Part shown: positions 25,401 to 34,030 of the stretch, in pieces
Numbering within the stretch: the stretch's first letter is position 1
Layout of the letters: each line of letters begins with the position of its first letter
Source: Micromonospora sp. WMMD1082
GTDB lineage: Bacteria > Actinomycetota > Actinomycetes > Mycobacteriales > Micromonosporaceae
Reading direction: 5' to 3'
Length of the DNA stretch: 64,000 bases
NCBI RefSeq assembly: GCF_029626175.1
Contig: NZ_JARUBM010000002.1
Coordinates: 4,853,001 to 4,917,000 of the forward strand
Notes under the pieces: model-generated
Told to the model about the DNA's origin: nothing
Seen by the model: only the letters and a program-made list of their open reading frames with translations
Databases searched by the model: none
Made by a program: the position numbers and the translations under genes

Positions 25401-26100
25401 GTTGGACAACGTCAGCGTCACGTACGGCCGGATCGAGGCGTTGCACGGCATCAGCCTCAGCGTCAACGAGGGCGAGGTGGTGGCCCTGATCGGCGCCAAC
25501 GGCGCCGGCAAGACCACCACCATGCGGGCGATCTCCGGCATCCGGTCGCTCGCGGGCGGCCGGATCACCTTCAACGGCGAGGACATCAGCAAGCTCCGCG
25601 CCGACCTGCGGGTGGTCCGGGGCCTGTGCCAGTCGCCCGAGGGTCGGCAGATCTTCCCGGGTATGACCGTCCTGGAGAACCTGGACATGGGGGCGTACAC
25701 CCGGCGGGACCACGCCGGCATCGCCGCCGATCTGGAGCGGGTGCTGGAGCTGTTCCCCCGGCTGCGCGAGCGGCGCAAGCAGGCCGGTGGCACCCTCTCC
25801 GGCGGTGAGCAGCAGATGCTCGCCGTCGGTCGGGCGCTGATGAGCCGGCCGAAGCTGCTGCTGCTGGACGAGCCGTCGATGGGCCTGGCCCCGATGATCA
25901 TCCAGCAGATCTTCGACATCATCGTGGAGATCAACCAGCAGGGCACCACCGTCCTGCTGGTGGAGCAGAACGCGCAGCAGGCGCTCTCCCGCGCGCACCG
26001 GGCCTACGTCCTGGAGACCGGGCGGATCGTCAAGGAGGGCACCGGCCAGGAACTCCTGCACGACCCGTCGATCAAGGAGGCGTACCTGGGCGTGGCCTGA
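25390..26100 (+). CDS. livF: Branched-chain amino acid ABC transporter ATPase
   Basis: 236 aa. Walker A GANGAGKTTTM, Q-loop LCQSPEGRQIFPGMTV, signature LSGGEQQMLAVGRALM, Walker B LLLLDEPSMGL, and LLVEQNAQQAL. Length and motifs are standard LivF. ATG at 25390 lies within the end of livG. Last gene of the operon; a hairpin follows. Confidence 0.94.
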   Translation: MLLELDNVSVTYGRIEALHGISLSVNEGEVVALIGANGAGKTTTMRAISGIRSLAGGRITFNGEDISKLRADLRVVRGLCQSPEGRQIFPGMTVLENLDMGAYTRRDHAGIAADLERVLELFPRLRERRKQAGGTLSGGEQQMLAVGRALMSRPKLLLLDEPSMGLAPMIIQQIFDIIVEINQQGTTVLLVEQNAQQALSRAHRAYVLETGRIVKEGTGQELLHDPSIKEAYLGVA

Positions 26101-26115
26101 GGCACGTCGTACCGT

Positions 26116-26153
26116 CGGCGGCCGTCCATCCCTCCGCGGGTGGGCGGCCGCCG
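26116..26153 (+). terminator. Hairpin after liv operon
   Basis: CGGCGGCCG (26116-26124) and CGGCCGCCG (26145-26153) are perfect complements around a 20-base loop, followed by GCGCTTTCG. Begins 15 bases after livF. Confidence 0.6.
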
Positions 26154-26209
26154 GCGCTTTCGCCCGGCGCCGCCGGTGCCGCCGCGCCAGGCTTGTCGGC
26201 GGTACGGGC

Positions 26210-26215
26210 TAGAGT
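26210..26215 (+). promoter_or_regulatory. Candidate -10 box of polA, leaderless
   Basis: TAGAGT ends 7 bases before the polA GTG; no ribosome binding site is present. Confidence 0.45.
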
Positions 26216-26222
26216 CGCAGCC

Positions 26223-28922
26223 GTGACAGCTACGACCCCGCGCCTGCTGCTCGTTGACGGACACTCCCTGGCATACCGGGCCTTCTTCGCCCTGCCGGTG
26301 GAAAACTTCTCCACCACGACCGGGCAGCCGACCAACGCGGTCTACGGCTTCACCTCGATGCTGATCAACGTGCTGCGCGACGAGCAGCCGACCCACATCA
26401 TCGTCGCCTTCGACGTGTCCCGCCGCTCCTTCCGCACCGAGAAGTACGCGGAATACAAGGCCGGCCGCAGCGAGACCCCGACCGACTTCAAGGGGCAGGT
26501 CAGCCTCGTGAAGGAGGTCCTGGCGGCGCTGCGCGTCCCGGTGGTGGAGATGGCGGGCTACGAGGCCGACGACGTGATCGCCACCCTCGCCTGCCAGGCC
26601 CGTGACCAGGGCATGCCGGTGCTGATCTGCACCGGCGACCGGGACGCCTTCCAACTCGTCGACGAGCAGATCACCGTCCTCTACCCGCGCAAGGGCGTCT
26701 CCGACCTGGCCCGGATGGACCCGGCGGCGGTCGAGGCGAAGTACGGCGTCGTCCCCGGCCGTTACCGGGACCTGGCCGCGCTGGTCGGCGAGACCAGCGA
26801 CAACCTGCCCGGAATCCCCGGCGTCGGTCCGAAGACCGCGGCCAAGTGGATCAACACGTACGGCGGTGTGGAGGGCGTCATCGCCCGCGCCGACGAGATC
26901 AAGGGCAAGGCCGGCGACAGCCTCCGCGAGCGGCTCGCCGACGTGATCCGTAACTACGAGATCAACTGTCTGGTCGCCGATCTGGAGCTGCCGTTGCGCC
27001 CCGAGGACGCCCGCTGGCCGGGGTGGGACCGCGAGGCGGTGCACCAGGTCTTCGACACCCTTCAGTTCCGCATCCTGCGCGACCGGTTGTACCAATACCT
27101 CGACGCGGTCGAGCCGGAGGCGGAGGCGGGCTTCGACCTGGCCGGTGAGGTGCTCGCCGCGTCGGGTGCGCTGGTCGGCTGGCTGGAGACGCACGTGCCG
27201 GCCGACACGCCGGTCGGCGTCGCGGTGAAGCTCGACACCGGCCCGAACCGGCGGCACACCGCCGGCGTCACCGGGATGGCGCTGGCCACCGCCGATGGCG
27301 CGGCGGTCTGGTTCGACCCGAGCGGGCTCGAGGCGGCCGACGAGGCGGCCCTCGCCGGCTGGCTGGCCGACGAGACCCGGCCCAAGGTGCTGCACGACAG
27401 CAAGCCTGCGGTGCTGGCCTTCGCCGCGCACGGCTGGTCGCTGGCCGGCATCGCCCGCGACACCCAGATCGCCGCCTACCTGGCCCGCCCCGACCAGCGT
27501 TCCTACGACCTGACCGACCTGGCCCTGCGTTACCTGCACCGCGAGCTGCGGGTCGACGCCCCGGAGACCGGCCAGTTGACGCTGGATGGCCTCGGCGGTG
27601 ACGGCGCCGCCGAGCAGAACCTCATGCTCCACGCCCGGGCCACCCTCGACCTGGCCGACGCGATCGACGCGGAGCTGTCCCGCGACGGGGAGCAGTCGGC
27701 CCGGCTGATGGCCGGGGTGGAGCTGCCGCTGATGCGGGTGCTGGCGCAGATGGAACGCACCGGCATCGCGGCGGACACCGACTACCTCTCCGAGTTGGAG
27801 GCGCACTTCGCGGCCGAGGTGAAGGCCGCCGCGCAGGGCGCGTACGAGGCGGTGGGTCGGGAGTTCAACCTCGGCTCGCCCAAGCAGTTGCAGGAGATCC
27901 TCTTCGGTGAGCTGAACCTGCCCAAGACCAAGCGGATCAAGACGGGCTACACCACCGACGCCGACGCGTTGCAGTGGCTCTACGCGCAGAATCCGCACCC
28001 GGTGCTCGCCCACCTGCTGCGCCACCGGGACGTCGCCAAGCTCAAGTCGACGGTGGACGGGCTGCTCAAGTCGGTCTCCGACGACGGGCGCATCCACACC
28101 ACCTTCAACCAGACGGTGGCCGCCACCGGCCGGCTCTCCTCCACCGAGCCCAACCTGCAGAACATCCCCATCCGCACTCAGGAGGGGCGGCGGATCCGCC
28201 GGGCCTTCGTGGTGGGGCAGGGATACGAATGCCTCCTCACCGCCGACTACAGCCAGATCGAGATGCGGATCATGGCGCACCTGTCGGCCGACGACGCGCT
28301 GATCCAGGCGTTCAACTCCGGCGCCGACTTCCACGCGGTGACCGCCTCGTCGGTCTTCACGGTGCCGCTCGCCGAGGTCACCCCGGACCAGCGCCGCAAG
28401 ATCAAGGCGATGAACTACGGCCTGGCGTACGGGCTGAGCGCCTTCGGCCTGTCCCAGCAGCTCGGCATCACCGCCGAGGAGGCGCGTGGGCTGATGGAGG
28501 ACTACTTCGCCGGGTTCGGCGGAGTCCGCGACTACCTGCACGAGGTGGTCGCCCGGGCCCGCCAGGACGGCTACACCTCCACCATCCTCGGCCGCCGGCG
28601 CTACCTGCCCGACCTGGTCAGCGACAACCGGCAGCGGCGGGAGATGGCCGAGCGGATGGCGCTCAACGCACCGATCCAGGGCTCCGCGGCGGACATCATC
28701 AAGGTCGCCATGCTGCACGTCGACAGCGCGCTGCGCGACGCCGGGCTGGGCTCCCGGATGCTGCTGCAGGTGCACGACGAGCTGGTCTTCGAGGTGGCGC
28801 CGGGGGAGCGGGCCGCGCTGGAGGAGCTGGTGCGCCGCGAGATGGGCGGGGCCTACCCGCTCTCCGTGCCCCTGGAGGTCTCCGTCGGCGACGGCCGCGA
28901 CTGGAACAGCGCCGACCACTGA
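26223..28922 (+). CDS. polA: DNA polymerase I
   Basis: 899 aa. N-terminal 5'-3' (flap) nuclease domain: LLLVDGHSLAYRAFFALP, VAFDVSRRSFRTEKYAEYK, AGYEADDVIATLA, TGDRDAFQLV, GETSDNLPGIPGVGPKTA. The central 3'-5' exonuclease-like domain (about 310-500) lacks the usual DxE motif and the NLKYD motif (here HDSKPAVLA), so proofreading is probably absent, as in mycobacterial Pol I. The polymerase domain is intact: motif A DYSQIEMRIMAHLS, motif B RRKIKAMNYGLAYGLS, motif C LQVHDELVFEV. Repair and Okazaki fragment processing. GTG at 26223 chosen; TTG at 26193 is in frame but lies upstream of the -10-like box. Confidence 0.96.
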   Translation: MTATTPRLLLVDGHSLAYRAFFALPVENFSTTTGQPTNAVYGFTSMLINVLRDEQPTHIIVAFDVSRRSFRTEKYAEYKAGRSETPTDFKGQVSLVKEVLAALRVPVVEMAGYEADDVIATLACQARDQGMPVLICTGDRDAFQLVDEQITVLYPRKGVSDLARMDPAAVEAKYGVVPGRYRDLAALVGETSDNLPGIPGVGPKTAAKWINTYGGVEGVIARADEIKGKAGDSLRERLADVIRNYEINCLVADLELPLRPEDARWPGWDREAVHQVFDTLQFRILRDRLYQYLDAVEPEAEAGFDLAGEVLAASGALVGWLETHVPADTPVGVAVKLDTGPNRRHTAGVTGMALATADGAAVWFDPSGLEAADEAALAGWLADETRPKVLHDSKPAVLAFAAHGWSLAGIARDTQIAAYLARPDQRSYDLTDLALRYLHRELRVDAPETGQLTLDGLGGDGAAEQNLMLHARATLDLADAIDAELSRDGEQSARLMAGVELPLMRVLAQMERTGIAADTDYLSELEAHFAAEVKAAAQGAYEAVGREFNLGSPKQLQEILFGELNLPKTKRIKTGYTTDADALQWLYAQNPHPVLAHLLRHRDVAKLKSTVDGLLKSVSDDGRIHTTFNQTVAATGRLSSTEPNLQNIPIRTQEGRRIRRAFVVGQGYECLLTADYSQIEMRIMAHLSADDALIQAFNSGADFHAVTASSVFTVPLAEVTPDQRRKIKAMNYGLAYGLSAFGLSQQLGITAEEARGLMEDYFAGFGGVRDYLHEVVARARQDGYTSTILGRRRYLPDLVSDNRQRREMAERMALNAPIQGSAADIIKVAMLHVDSALRDAGLGSRMLLQVHDELVFEVAPGERAALEELVRREMGGAYPLSVPLEVSVGDGRDWNSADH

Positions 28923-28939
28923 CGCGATATCGGCCCGGC

Positions 28940-29284
28940 TCAGCCCTTGAGCGGGTCGTGGCCCCAGTTCATCAGCGACCAGCGCCAGCGGGTGTCGCGC
29001 ACGTCGCCCGAGGGGCGTTGGGCCATGTGCCGGTGCACGTACCCGACGACCTTGCGCATGTGCCGGTAGTCGGCCTCGGTGAGCTGGTCGCGCTTGCGCC
29101 GCAACAGGTCGACGATCCGGCGGCCGGACGCGTGGCCGACCGACTCGCCGCCCTTGCCACCCTTGCGCCAGCCGACGTGCTTGGACTCCTCGGTCTCCAA
29201 CCACGTGGACAGCTCGGCGGGCCTCATGTTCACCGCCTCGGTGAACTCCCGGTAGGTCTGCTGGTCGTCGTCACTCCGGCTCAC
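28940..29284 (-). CDS. DUF3140-type protein
   Basis: 114 aa, soluble and charged. The pattern FTEAVNMRPAELSTWLETEE, then KGGESVGHASGRRIVDLLRR and RHMRKVVGYVHRHMAQRP, fits the DUF3140 family, which usually lies next to a DUF2945 gene as here. Function unknown; the family occurs widely and is thought to be DNA-related only by context. GTG at 29284; it overlaps the end of the DUF2945 gene by 14 bases. Convergent with polA. Confidence 0.85.
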   Translation of the reverse strand: MSRSDDDQQTYREFTEAVNMRPAELSTWLETEESKHVGWRKGGKGGESVGHASGRRIVDLLRRKRDQLTEADYRHMRKVVGYVHRHMAQRPSGDVRDTRWRWSLMNWGHDPLKG

Positions 29285-29489
29285 GGCGCAGCACCTCCGG
29301 CCGGTGGGCGACGTCCCGGCCTGAGTGGTCGTTGCGGATGCGGTACTGCGGAGCCTCCGGCGACGCGTTCACGGTGTGTCCCCGTACCTGCTTGCGCTCG
29401 GTCAGCTTCTCCTGGACGACGCCGCGCCCACGACCGCTGTGGCTGGCCCAGGAGACGTGGTCACCTCGGTGGAACTCCTTCTCGGCCAT
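29271..29489 (-). CDS. DUF2945 (TUDOR-like) small protein
   Basis: 72 aa: HRGDHVSWASHSGRGRGVVQ then KQVRGHTVNASPEAPQYRIR, the beta-barrel pattern of the DUF2945/hypervirulence-associated TUDOR family. Basic, probably a small SH3/Tudor-like fold. Binding partner unknown. First gene of a two-gene unit with the DUF3140 gene; ATG at 29489. Confidence 0.85.
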   Translation of the reverse strand: MAEKEFHRGDHVSWASHSGRGRGVVQEKLTERKQVRGHTVNASPEAPQYRIRNDHSGRDVAHRPEVLRREPE

Positions 29490-29535
29490 GCCGCCGGGTT
29501 ACCCGGACCCGCCGGCGGTAAACGACGTCGCCAGC

Positions 29536-30074
29536 CTAGGGAGTGACGTCGGCGATCGGCAGCTTGATCTCGAAGGGCTCGGTCAACTCGATCAGCTCCG
29601 CGCTGTCCGCGACGAGTTCGTACTGCCGCTCCCCGCCCGGCCCGATCCGGTCACCGAGGCGGTACGCGTACAGGTGCACCGGGTCCTGTTCGATGCGCCA
29701 GTAGAAGGGGATGCCGGCGGCGGCGTACTCACCCGGCTTGGCGAACCGGTCGACCCGGCGGGTGCCCGGCGAGACGACCTCGACGGCCAGGACGACGTCC
29801 GCCGGCCGTAGCCGGGACCGGTCGGACGGCAGCCCGGCGCGGCACAGCAGCACGTCCGGTTGTCGGCTGGTGTTGTGGCTGAGCCCGACGCCGACCGCCT
29901 GAGCGGCACGTAGGTGCGGGAGGGCGTCACCTGGATGACTCCGTCAACGAGTTCGACGCGGGGGGCGTCCTCCGGCAGGTTGAGCAGATCCTCCAGCGTG
30001 TAGTCGGCACGCTGCTGCCGCATCGGGTCCGGAGACCAGCGGCCAGGCGGTGTCGCGATCGGCCCGGCGCTCAC
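29536..30074 (-). pseudogene. Uma2-type endonuclease-fold gene, disrupted
   Basis: Two frames together resemble one Uma2 (DUF820, PD-(D/E)XK-like) protein. The first part starts at GTG 30074: YTLEDLLNLPEDAPRVELVD and GVIQVTPS, the usual N-terminus. The second part reads in another frame from about 29900: VGLSHNTSRQPDVLLCRAGL, RPADVVLAVEVVSPG, and DRFAKPGEYAAAGIPFYWRI, ending at 29536. About 30 residues expected between them are missing and the frame shifts near 29905-29930. I infer an internal deletion that killed the gene. It lies next to the island's left edge. Confidence 0.75.
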
Positions 30075-30142
30075 CGGTTCAGCCTAACCTCGCCCGATGC
30101 CGTGGGCGTCGCACGCGCTGTCCGCGCCTTCGCTGTTTCCGG

Positions 30143-30240
30143 TCACCCGCCCGGCTTCTCGGCGACGAAGATGGCGGTGCCGGGGAAGAGCCGCCCGCGC
30201 AGCGGGCTCCACTGCCCCCAGATCCCCTCGTGCCCCTCGG
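30143..30240 (-). pseudogene. C-terminal fragment of a class I SAM methyltransferase
   Basis: Reading on the minus strand from 30238 to the TGA at 30143-30145 gives EGHEGIWGQWSPLRGRLFPG and TAIFVAEKPGG, closely matching the C-terminus of the intact methyltransferase at 39413-40237 (GHEEVWGQWSPLRGRLFPGT). Beyond 30240 the similarity stops abruptly. This is the tail of the gene whose N-terminal part lies at 40314-40838. About 70 residues expected between the two parts are absent from both ends. Confidence 0.85.
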
Positions 30241-30287
30241 CGAGTGATGCCGACCAATGGACCCGGCGCGACATGATCCCGGCACGG

Positions 30288-30293
30288 TAGGTT
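30288..30293 (+). promoter_or_regulatory. Candidate -10 box of island murF, leaderless
   Basis: TAGGTT ends 6 bases before the GTG at 30300; no ribosome binding site. The whole promoter would lie within the first 50 bases of the island. Confidence 0.45.
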
Positions 30294-30299
30294 CATGCC

Positions 30300-31706
30300 G
30301 TGCTACCGATGACTCTGCAAGAGATCACGGCCGTTGCCGGCGGGAGCGTTCGGGACGCCGCCGGCCCGGTGACAGTGACAGCCCCGGTGGTGTTCGACAG
30401 TCGGCGCGTGGAGCCCGGCGGGATGTTCGTGGCGCTACCCGGTGAACGCGTCGACGGGCACGACTACGCCGCCCAGGCCATCGAAGCGGGCGCGGCGGCG
30501 GTGCTGGCGTCGCGGCAGGTCGGGGTACCGGCCGTCGTCGTCGAGGACGTGCCCACCGCGTACGGGCGGCTGGCCCGCGCAGTGGTGGACCGGCTTCCAC
30601 GCACCACGGTGATCGGGGTGACCGGCTCGGTGGGTAAGACCTCGACCAAAGACATTCTCGCCCAGGTGCTCCCCATGTTCGGCCCGACCGTGGCTAACCG
30701 GGGTTCGAACAACAACGAGCTTGGGTTGCCGTACACGGTCACCCGCGCCACCGAGGACACCCGCTATCTGGTGTTGGAGATGGGAGCGCGGGGCATCGGG
30801 CATGTGGCTTATCTGACCGGTATCGCCCCGCCCACGGTCAGCGTCGTCACTCGGGTCGGGCACGCGCACTTGGGCGAGTTCGGGTCGGTGGAGAACATCG
30901 CCCAGGCCAAAGGTGAGATCGTGGAAGCGCTTCCCTCCGCAGGCAAGGGAGGATTGGCCGTGCTCAACGGCGACGATCCGTTGGTGGCCGCGATGGCGTC
31001 CCGCACGGCCGCCCGGGTGCTCCGTTACGGCATCGAGCAGCCGGCCGACGTGCGCGCCGAGGGCGTGAGCGTGGACGAGTTGGGCCGCGCCCGGTTCCAG
31101 CTGGTGCACGACGGCCCGGCGGCCGAGGTGCGGTTGCGGCTCTACGGGTTGCACCAGGCGTCCAACGCGCTCGCTGCCGCTACCGTGGCCCTTGGGCTGG
31201 GTCATCCGATCGAGGCGGTAGCCGAGGCGGTGTCGCACGCGGAGGCGGTGTCACCGGGACGGATGCAGGTCACGACCCGCTCAGATGGCGTGACGGTCAT
31301 CAACGACGCGTACAACGCCGCGCCCGACGCGATGCGAGCAGCGTTGAGGGCGCTGTACGCGATGACCGGGGACGGCCGGCGGGCGGTAGCGGTGCTCGGT
31401 GAGATGGCCGAGTTGGGCGACCACGCTCCGCAGGTGCATCGCGAGATTGGACAGCAGGTGATCGAGATCGGGGCTGGATGGCTGGTGGCGATCGGCGGGG
31501 CCGACGCCGAGCAGTACGCAGCCGGGGCCGCCGGTAACGGCACCACCGTCGATCGAGCGGCGGACGTGACCGAGGCATGGGAACTGCTGCGCGACGGGCT
31601 ACGGCCGGGCGATGTCGTGTTGGTGAAGGCCGCGAACGGCGCCGGACTCCTCGCACTGGCGGAGAAGCTGACCGAGGAGCCCGGCACCGTCACCGCCGAG
31701 ACGTAG
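30300..31706 (+). CDS. murF: MurF-type ligase (UDP-MurNAc-tripeptide--D-Ala-D-Ala ligase), accessory copy
   Basis: 468 aa Mur ligase. N-terminal domain VTAPVVFDSRRVEPGGMFVA; ATP-binding loop VIGVTGSVGKTSTKDILAQV; EMGARGIGHVAYL and RVGHAHLGEFGS in the central domain; carbamyl-Lys region NIAQAKGEIVE; LNGDDPL; and C-terminal VINDAYNAAPDAMRAALRAL. These are MurF features. MurF adds D-Ala-D-Ala to the peptidoglycan precursor in the cytoplasm. It is not in a dcw cluster, so it is probably a second copy. It converges with the MurC-type gene with 3 bases between stops. GTG at 30300 or ATG at 30309. Confidence 0.9.
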   Translation: MLPMTLQEITAVAGGSVRDAAGPVTVTAPVVFDSRRVEPGGMFVALPGERVDGHDYAAQAIEAGAAAVLASRQVGVPAVVVEDVPTAYGRLARAVVDRLPRTTVIGVTGSVGKTSTKDILAQVLPMFGPTVANRGSNNNELGLPYTVTRATEDTRYLVLEMGARGIGHVAYLTGIAPPTVSVVTRVGHAHLGEFGSVENIAQAKGEIVEALPSAGKGGLAVLNGDDPLVAAMASRTAARVLRYGIEQPADVRAEGVSVDELGRARFQLVHDGPAAEVRLRLYGLHQASNALAAATVALGLGHPIEAVAEAVSHAEAVSPGRMQVTTRSDGVTVINDAYNAAPDAMRAALRALYAMTGDGRRAVAVLGEMAELGDHAPQVHREIGQQVIEIGAGWLVAIGGADAEQYAAGAAGNGTTVDRAADVTEAWELLRDGLRPGDVVLVKAANGAGLLALAEKLTEEPGTVTAET

Positions 31707-31709
31707 CCA

Positions 31710-33155
31710 TCACGCGGACAGCGCGACCTCAGATCGGTTCCTCAGGGTGTCCAGGATCGCCGCGCCGTAACCGGTCACGTCTCCGGTTCCCATCGTCACC
31801 ACCACGTCGCCGCGGCCGGCCATCCGCGCGATGACCCGGGCCGCATGGTCCGGGCCGAGCGGCAGGCAGTAGCTACCCTCGCGCAGCCGCGTCCGGATGA
31901 CCGTGCCGTCCGCGACCGGCCGCCCCGCCGGCACAGTGCCGTGCACGTCGAGCAGCAAGACGTGATCGGCCTTGTCCGCCAAGAGCCCGCCGATGCGGTC
32001 TCCGAAGGCCAGGACTCGGGCGTGACCGGACGGCTGAAACACCACGAACACGCGTCCCCGCGCCAGCGTCCGCGCGGCGTCGAGGTCGGCGGCGATCTCG
32101 TTCGGGTGATCGGCGTAGGAGTCGATCACCATTACCCCGCCCCGGGTGTCGATGTGCTCGAACCGCCTACGCACCCCGCCGAAGGTGCACGCCGCCCCGG
32201 CTACGTCGCCGGGGTCCAAGCCCAGTACCGCCGCGCACGCCATGGCCGCCGCCGCGTTGTTCAGGTGATGCGCCGCCGGAGTCGGCAGGGTCAGCCGGAC
32301 CTCCGTTCCGTTCGGCATCCGCACCGTCGCGGACGCACTCCAGCCCTCGGCGTGCACGTCCAACAGCCGCACGTCCGCCGTCCGATCCCGGCCGTACCGC
32401 AGTACCGTCAGGTCGGGACGCTCGTCGGCGATCACATCGGCGGTCACCGTCGCCCCAACGCAATCCGCGTTGACGATCAGGAAGCCGTACGGCGCGACCC
32501 GGCCGCCGAACTCGACGTAGGCCCGCAGGACCTCGGCGTGGCTGACGAAGTTCTCCGGGTGGTCGTCGGTCACATTCGTGACGACCGCGATCGACGGAGT
32601 GAGGAAGTGAAACGAGCGATCCGACTCGTCCGCCTCCGCCACCAGCAGCCGGGACGCGCCGAGGTGGGCGCCAGAGCCCGCCCCAGTCAGGTCGGCACCG
32701 ATCAGGTACGTCGGGTCCTGCCCAAGGGTGCGCAGGATGTGAGCGAGCATGCCCGCCGTGGTGGACTTGCCGTGCGACCCGGACACCGCCACCAGCCGCC
32801 GCGCGGCGGCCAACTCGTCGAGGACCTGCGCCCGGTGCACCACCGGAATGCCCGCCACCCGGGCCGCACGCACCTCGGGCGCGTTCTGCGCGACGGTGGT
32901 GTAGACGACGCAGCTCGCACCCTCGATGTGCGCCGGGTCGTGCCCGACCTGCACTCGCACGCCGGCCGCACGCAGCGCCGCCAGCGTGGCCGAGTCACGT
33001 AGATCGCTGCCGCTGACCTCGTGACCCAACTCGGCCAGCAGCCGCGCCAGGCCGGACATCGCGCAACCGCCGATGCCCACGAAATACGGACGGGACAGGT
33101 CGATCGGACCGGTGTACGCCTCGATCGTCGGGTTACCAGTGATCGTGTCGGTCAT
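31710..33155 (-). CDS. murC: MurC-type ligase (UDP-MurNAc--L-alanine ligase), accessory copy
   Basis: 481 aa. N-terminal Rossmann-like domain YFVGIGGCAMSGLARLLAEL and GHEVSGSDLRDSATL; ATP loop LVAVSGSHGKSTTAGMLAHI; LLVAEADESDRSF; VVTNVTDDHPENF; C-terminal RRRFEHIDTRGGVMVIDSYA followed by DHPNEI. MurC attaches the first amino acid (usually L-Ala) to UDP-MurNAc. DHPNEI replaces the more usual DYAHHPTEI, a small variation in the family signature. ATG at 33155 has AAGGAG 10 bases upstream. It is the third gene of a minus-strand unit with two small genes, convergent with the MurF-type gene. Confidence 0.9.
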   Translation of the reverse strand: MTDTITGNPTIEAYTGPIDLSRPYFVGIGGCAMSGLARLLAELGHEVSGSDLRDSATLAALRAAGVRVQVGHDPAHIEGASCVVYTTVAQNAPEVRAARVAGIPVVHRAQVLDELAAARRLVAVSGSHGKSTTAGMLAHILRTLGQDPTYLIGADLTGAGSGAHLGASRLLVAEADESDRSFHFLTPSIAVVTNVTDDHPENFVSHAEVLRAYVEFGGRVAPYGFLIVNADCVGATVTADVIADERPDLTVLRYGRDRTADVRLLDVHAEGWSASATVRMPNGTEVRLTLPTPAAHHLNNAAAAMACAAVLGLDPGDVAGAACTFGGVRRRFEHIDTRGGVMVIDSYADHPNEIAADLDAARTLARGRVFVVFQPSGHARVLAFGDRIGGLLADKADHVLLLDVHGTVPAGRPVADGTVIRTRLREGSYCLPLGPDHAARVIARMAGRGDVVVTMGTGDVTGYGAAILDTLRNRSEVALSA

Positions 33156-33369
33156 GGTGCCGTGTCTCCTTCGGTAGAGCTGACAGGGTGATGCCACGAG
33201 CTGACGTGCTAGGGAGTCCACTCCTTCCGATCGATGCGATTCCTTGCGCGACCGAGTGGCCTCGGGTCACCAGCTCGGCCGCGCCAGCCCAATCGATCTG
33301 CGTCGGACGATCCGCCGGCACTGCCGCCGCAGCGCGCCTGGCATCCGATCCAGGGCTGCCCGACGACAT
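33133..33369 (-). CDS. Small hypothetical protein B, coupled to A and murC
   Basis: 78 aa. Its ATG (33369-33367) shares one base with the TGA of the upstream gene (TGATG), and its stop lies 23 bases inside murC, whose ribosome binding site it contains. The core is RPTQIDWAGAAELVTRGHSV followed by AQGIASIGR; no family recognised. The overlap at both ends supports real translation and coupling to murC, though a shorter product or a frameshift at the end cannot be excluded. Confidence 0.5.
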   Translation of the reverse strand: MSSGSPGSDARRAAAAVPADRPTQIDWAGAAELVTRGHSVAQGIASIGRSGLPSTSARGITLSALPKETRHHDRHDHW

Positions 33370-33740
33370 CAGCACTCACGACGCCGCACCGACCGATGCC
33401 CGGGACGAGCCCGTGGCTGACCCGGCGCGTATTCCGCAGCGGCGCGCGCCGGAGGCCGGGCAGGCAACGTGCATGCATCGTCAGCGGCAACGGATCGCGG
33501 AGCAGCCAGGAGGCCCGGACCACCGACGCGGCGCGCGTTGACTAGCTCAGGGCGTGTCGCCCCAGGAATCCGCCGAGGCAGACGAAGCGAACTGCGAAAC
33601 ACTCGTACGGCGTGCTCCCGCTCCGCGCATGGTCCCAGCGTTCCGCAGCCGATACACCGGCCGTCCGCACTCGACACCGCATGCCGCTCCAACGCGACCT
33701 GTGCGGCGTCGAGCTGTTCGCCGCCGGAATAAGTCGCCAC
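33369..33740 (-). CDS. Small Cys-motif protein A
   Basis: 123 aa from GTG 33740, which has GGAGG 8 bases upstream; longer in-frame starts lack a binding site. It contains CIGCGTLGPC (C-x2-C-x5-C, a possible zinc-binding turn), then EREHAVRVFRSSLRLPRRIP, GATRPELVNARRVG and an Arg/Ala-rich tail. Similar short Cys-motif proteins sit beside HTH regulators in actinobacteria, but I cannot name a function. Divergent from the HTH regulator at 34031; first gene of the A-B-murC unit. Confidence 0.55.
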   Translation of the reverse strand: MATYSGGEQLDAAQVALERHAVSSADGRCIGCGTLGPCAEREHAVRVFRSSLRLPRRIPGATRPELVNARRVGGPGLLAAPRSVAADDACTLPARPPARAAAEYAPGQPRARPGHRSVRRREC

Positions 33741-34030
33741 GCGATCGACCTCCACAGGGGGCAGGGCACGCCGCATGGAGGAACGCGTGCGCCTCCACAC
33801 GGCGGCCCTGCCCATCACCCACCACCACGGCGCACACCGCTCGTAGAAGTGGGGAGCCGCCAACAGTTCTCCGTACGCGAGACCGGTGTGAGATAAGGCG
33901 ATTCCTTCCGCCGCATCGGTCGCCGGCCCGGCTACCTGTAGCGAACCGCAAACCACGGGCGGTAGGTACGCTGTGACGCACGTCGAAGCGGTGAACGTGG
34001 TGAAAGATCAACTTTCGGACGGGGGTAACC
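33741..34030. promoter_or_regulatory. Divergent control region of the island
   Basis: This gap lies between protein A (minus) and the HTH regulator (plus). TACGCT at 33967-33972 is a possible -10 for the regulator. GAAAG-ATCAA-CTTTC (34002-34016) is a perfect 5-5-5 inverted repeat just before its start and a candidate autoregulatory site. No other gene is supported. Confidence 0.45.

Noticed and set aside
26004..29204. 1066-codon minus-strand open frame across polA
   Set aside because: Purely the shadow of polA codon bias; no motif and no plausible start.
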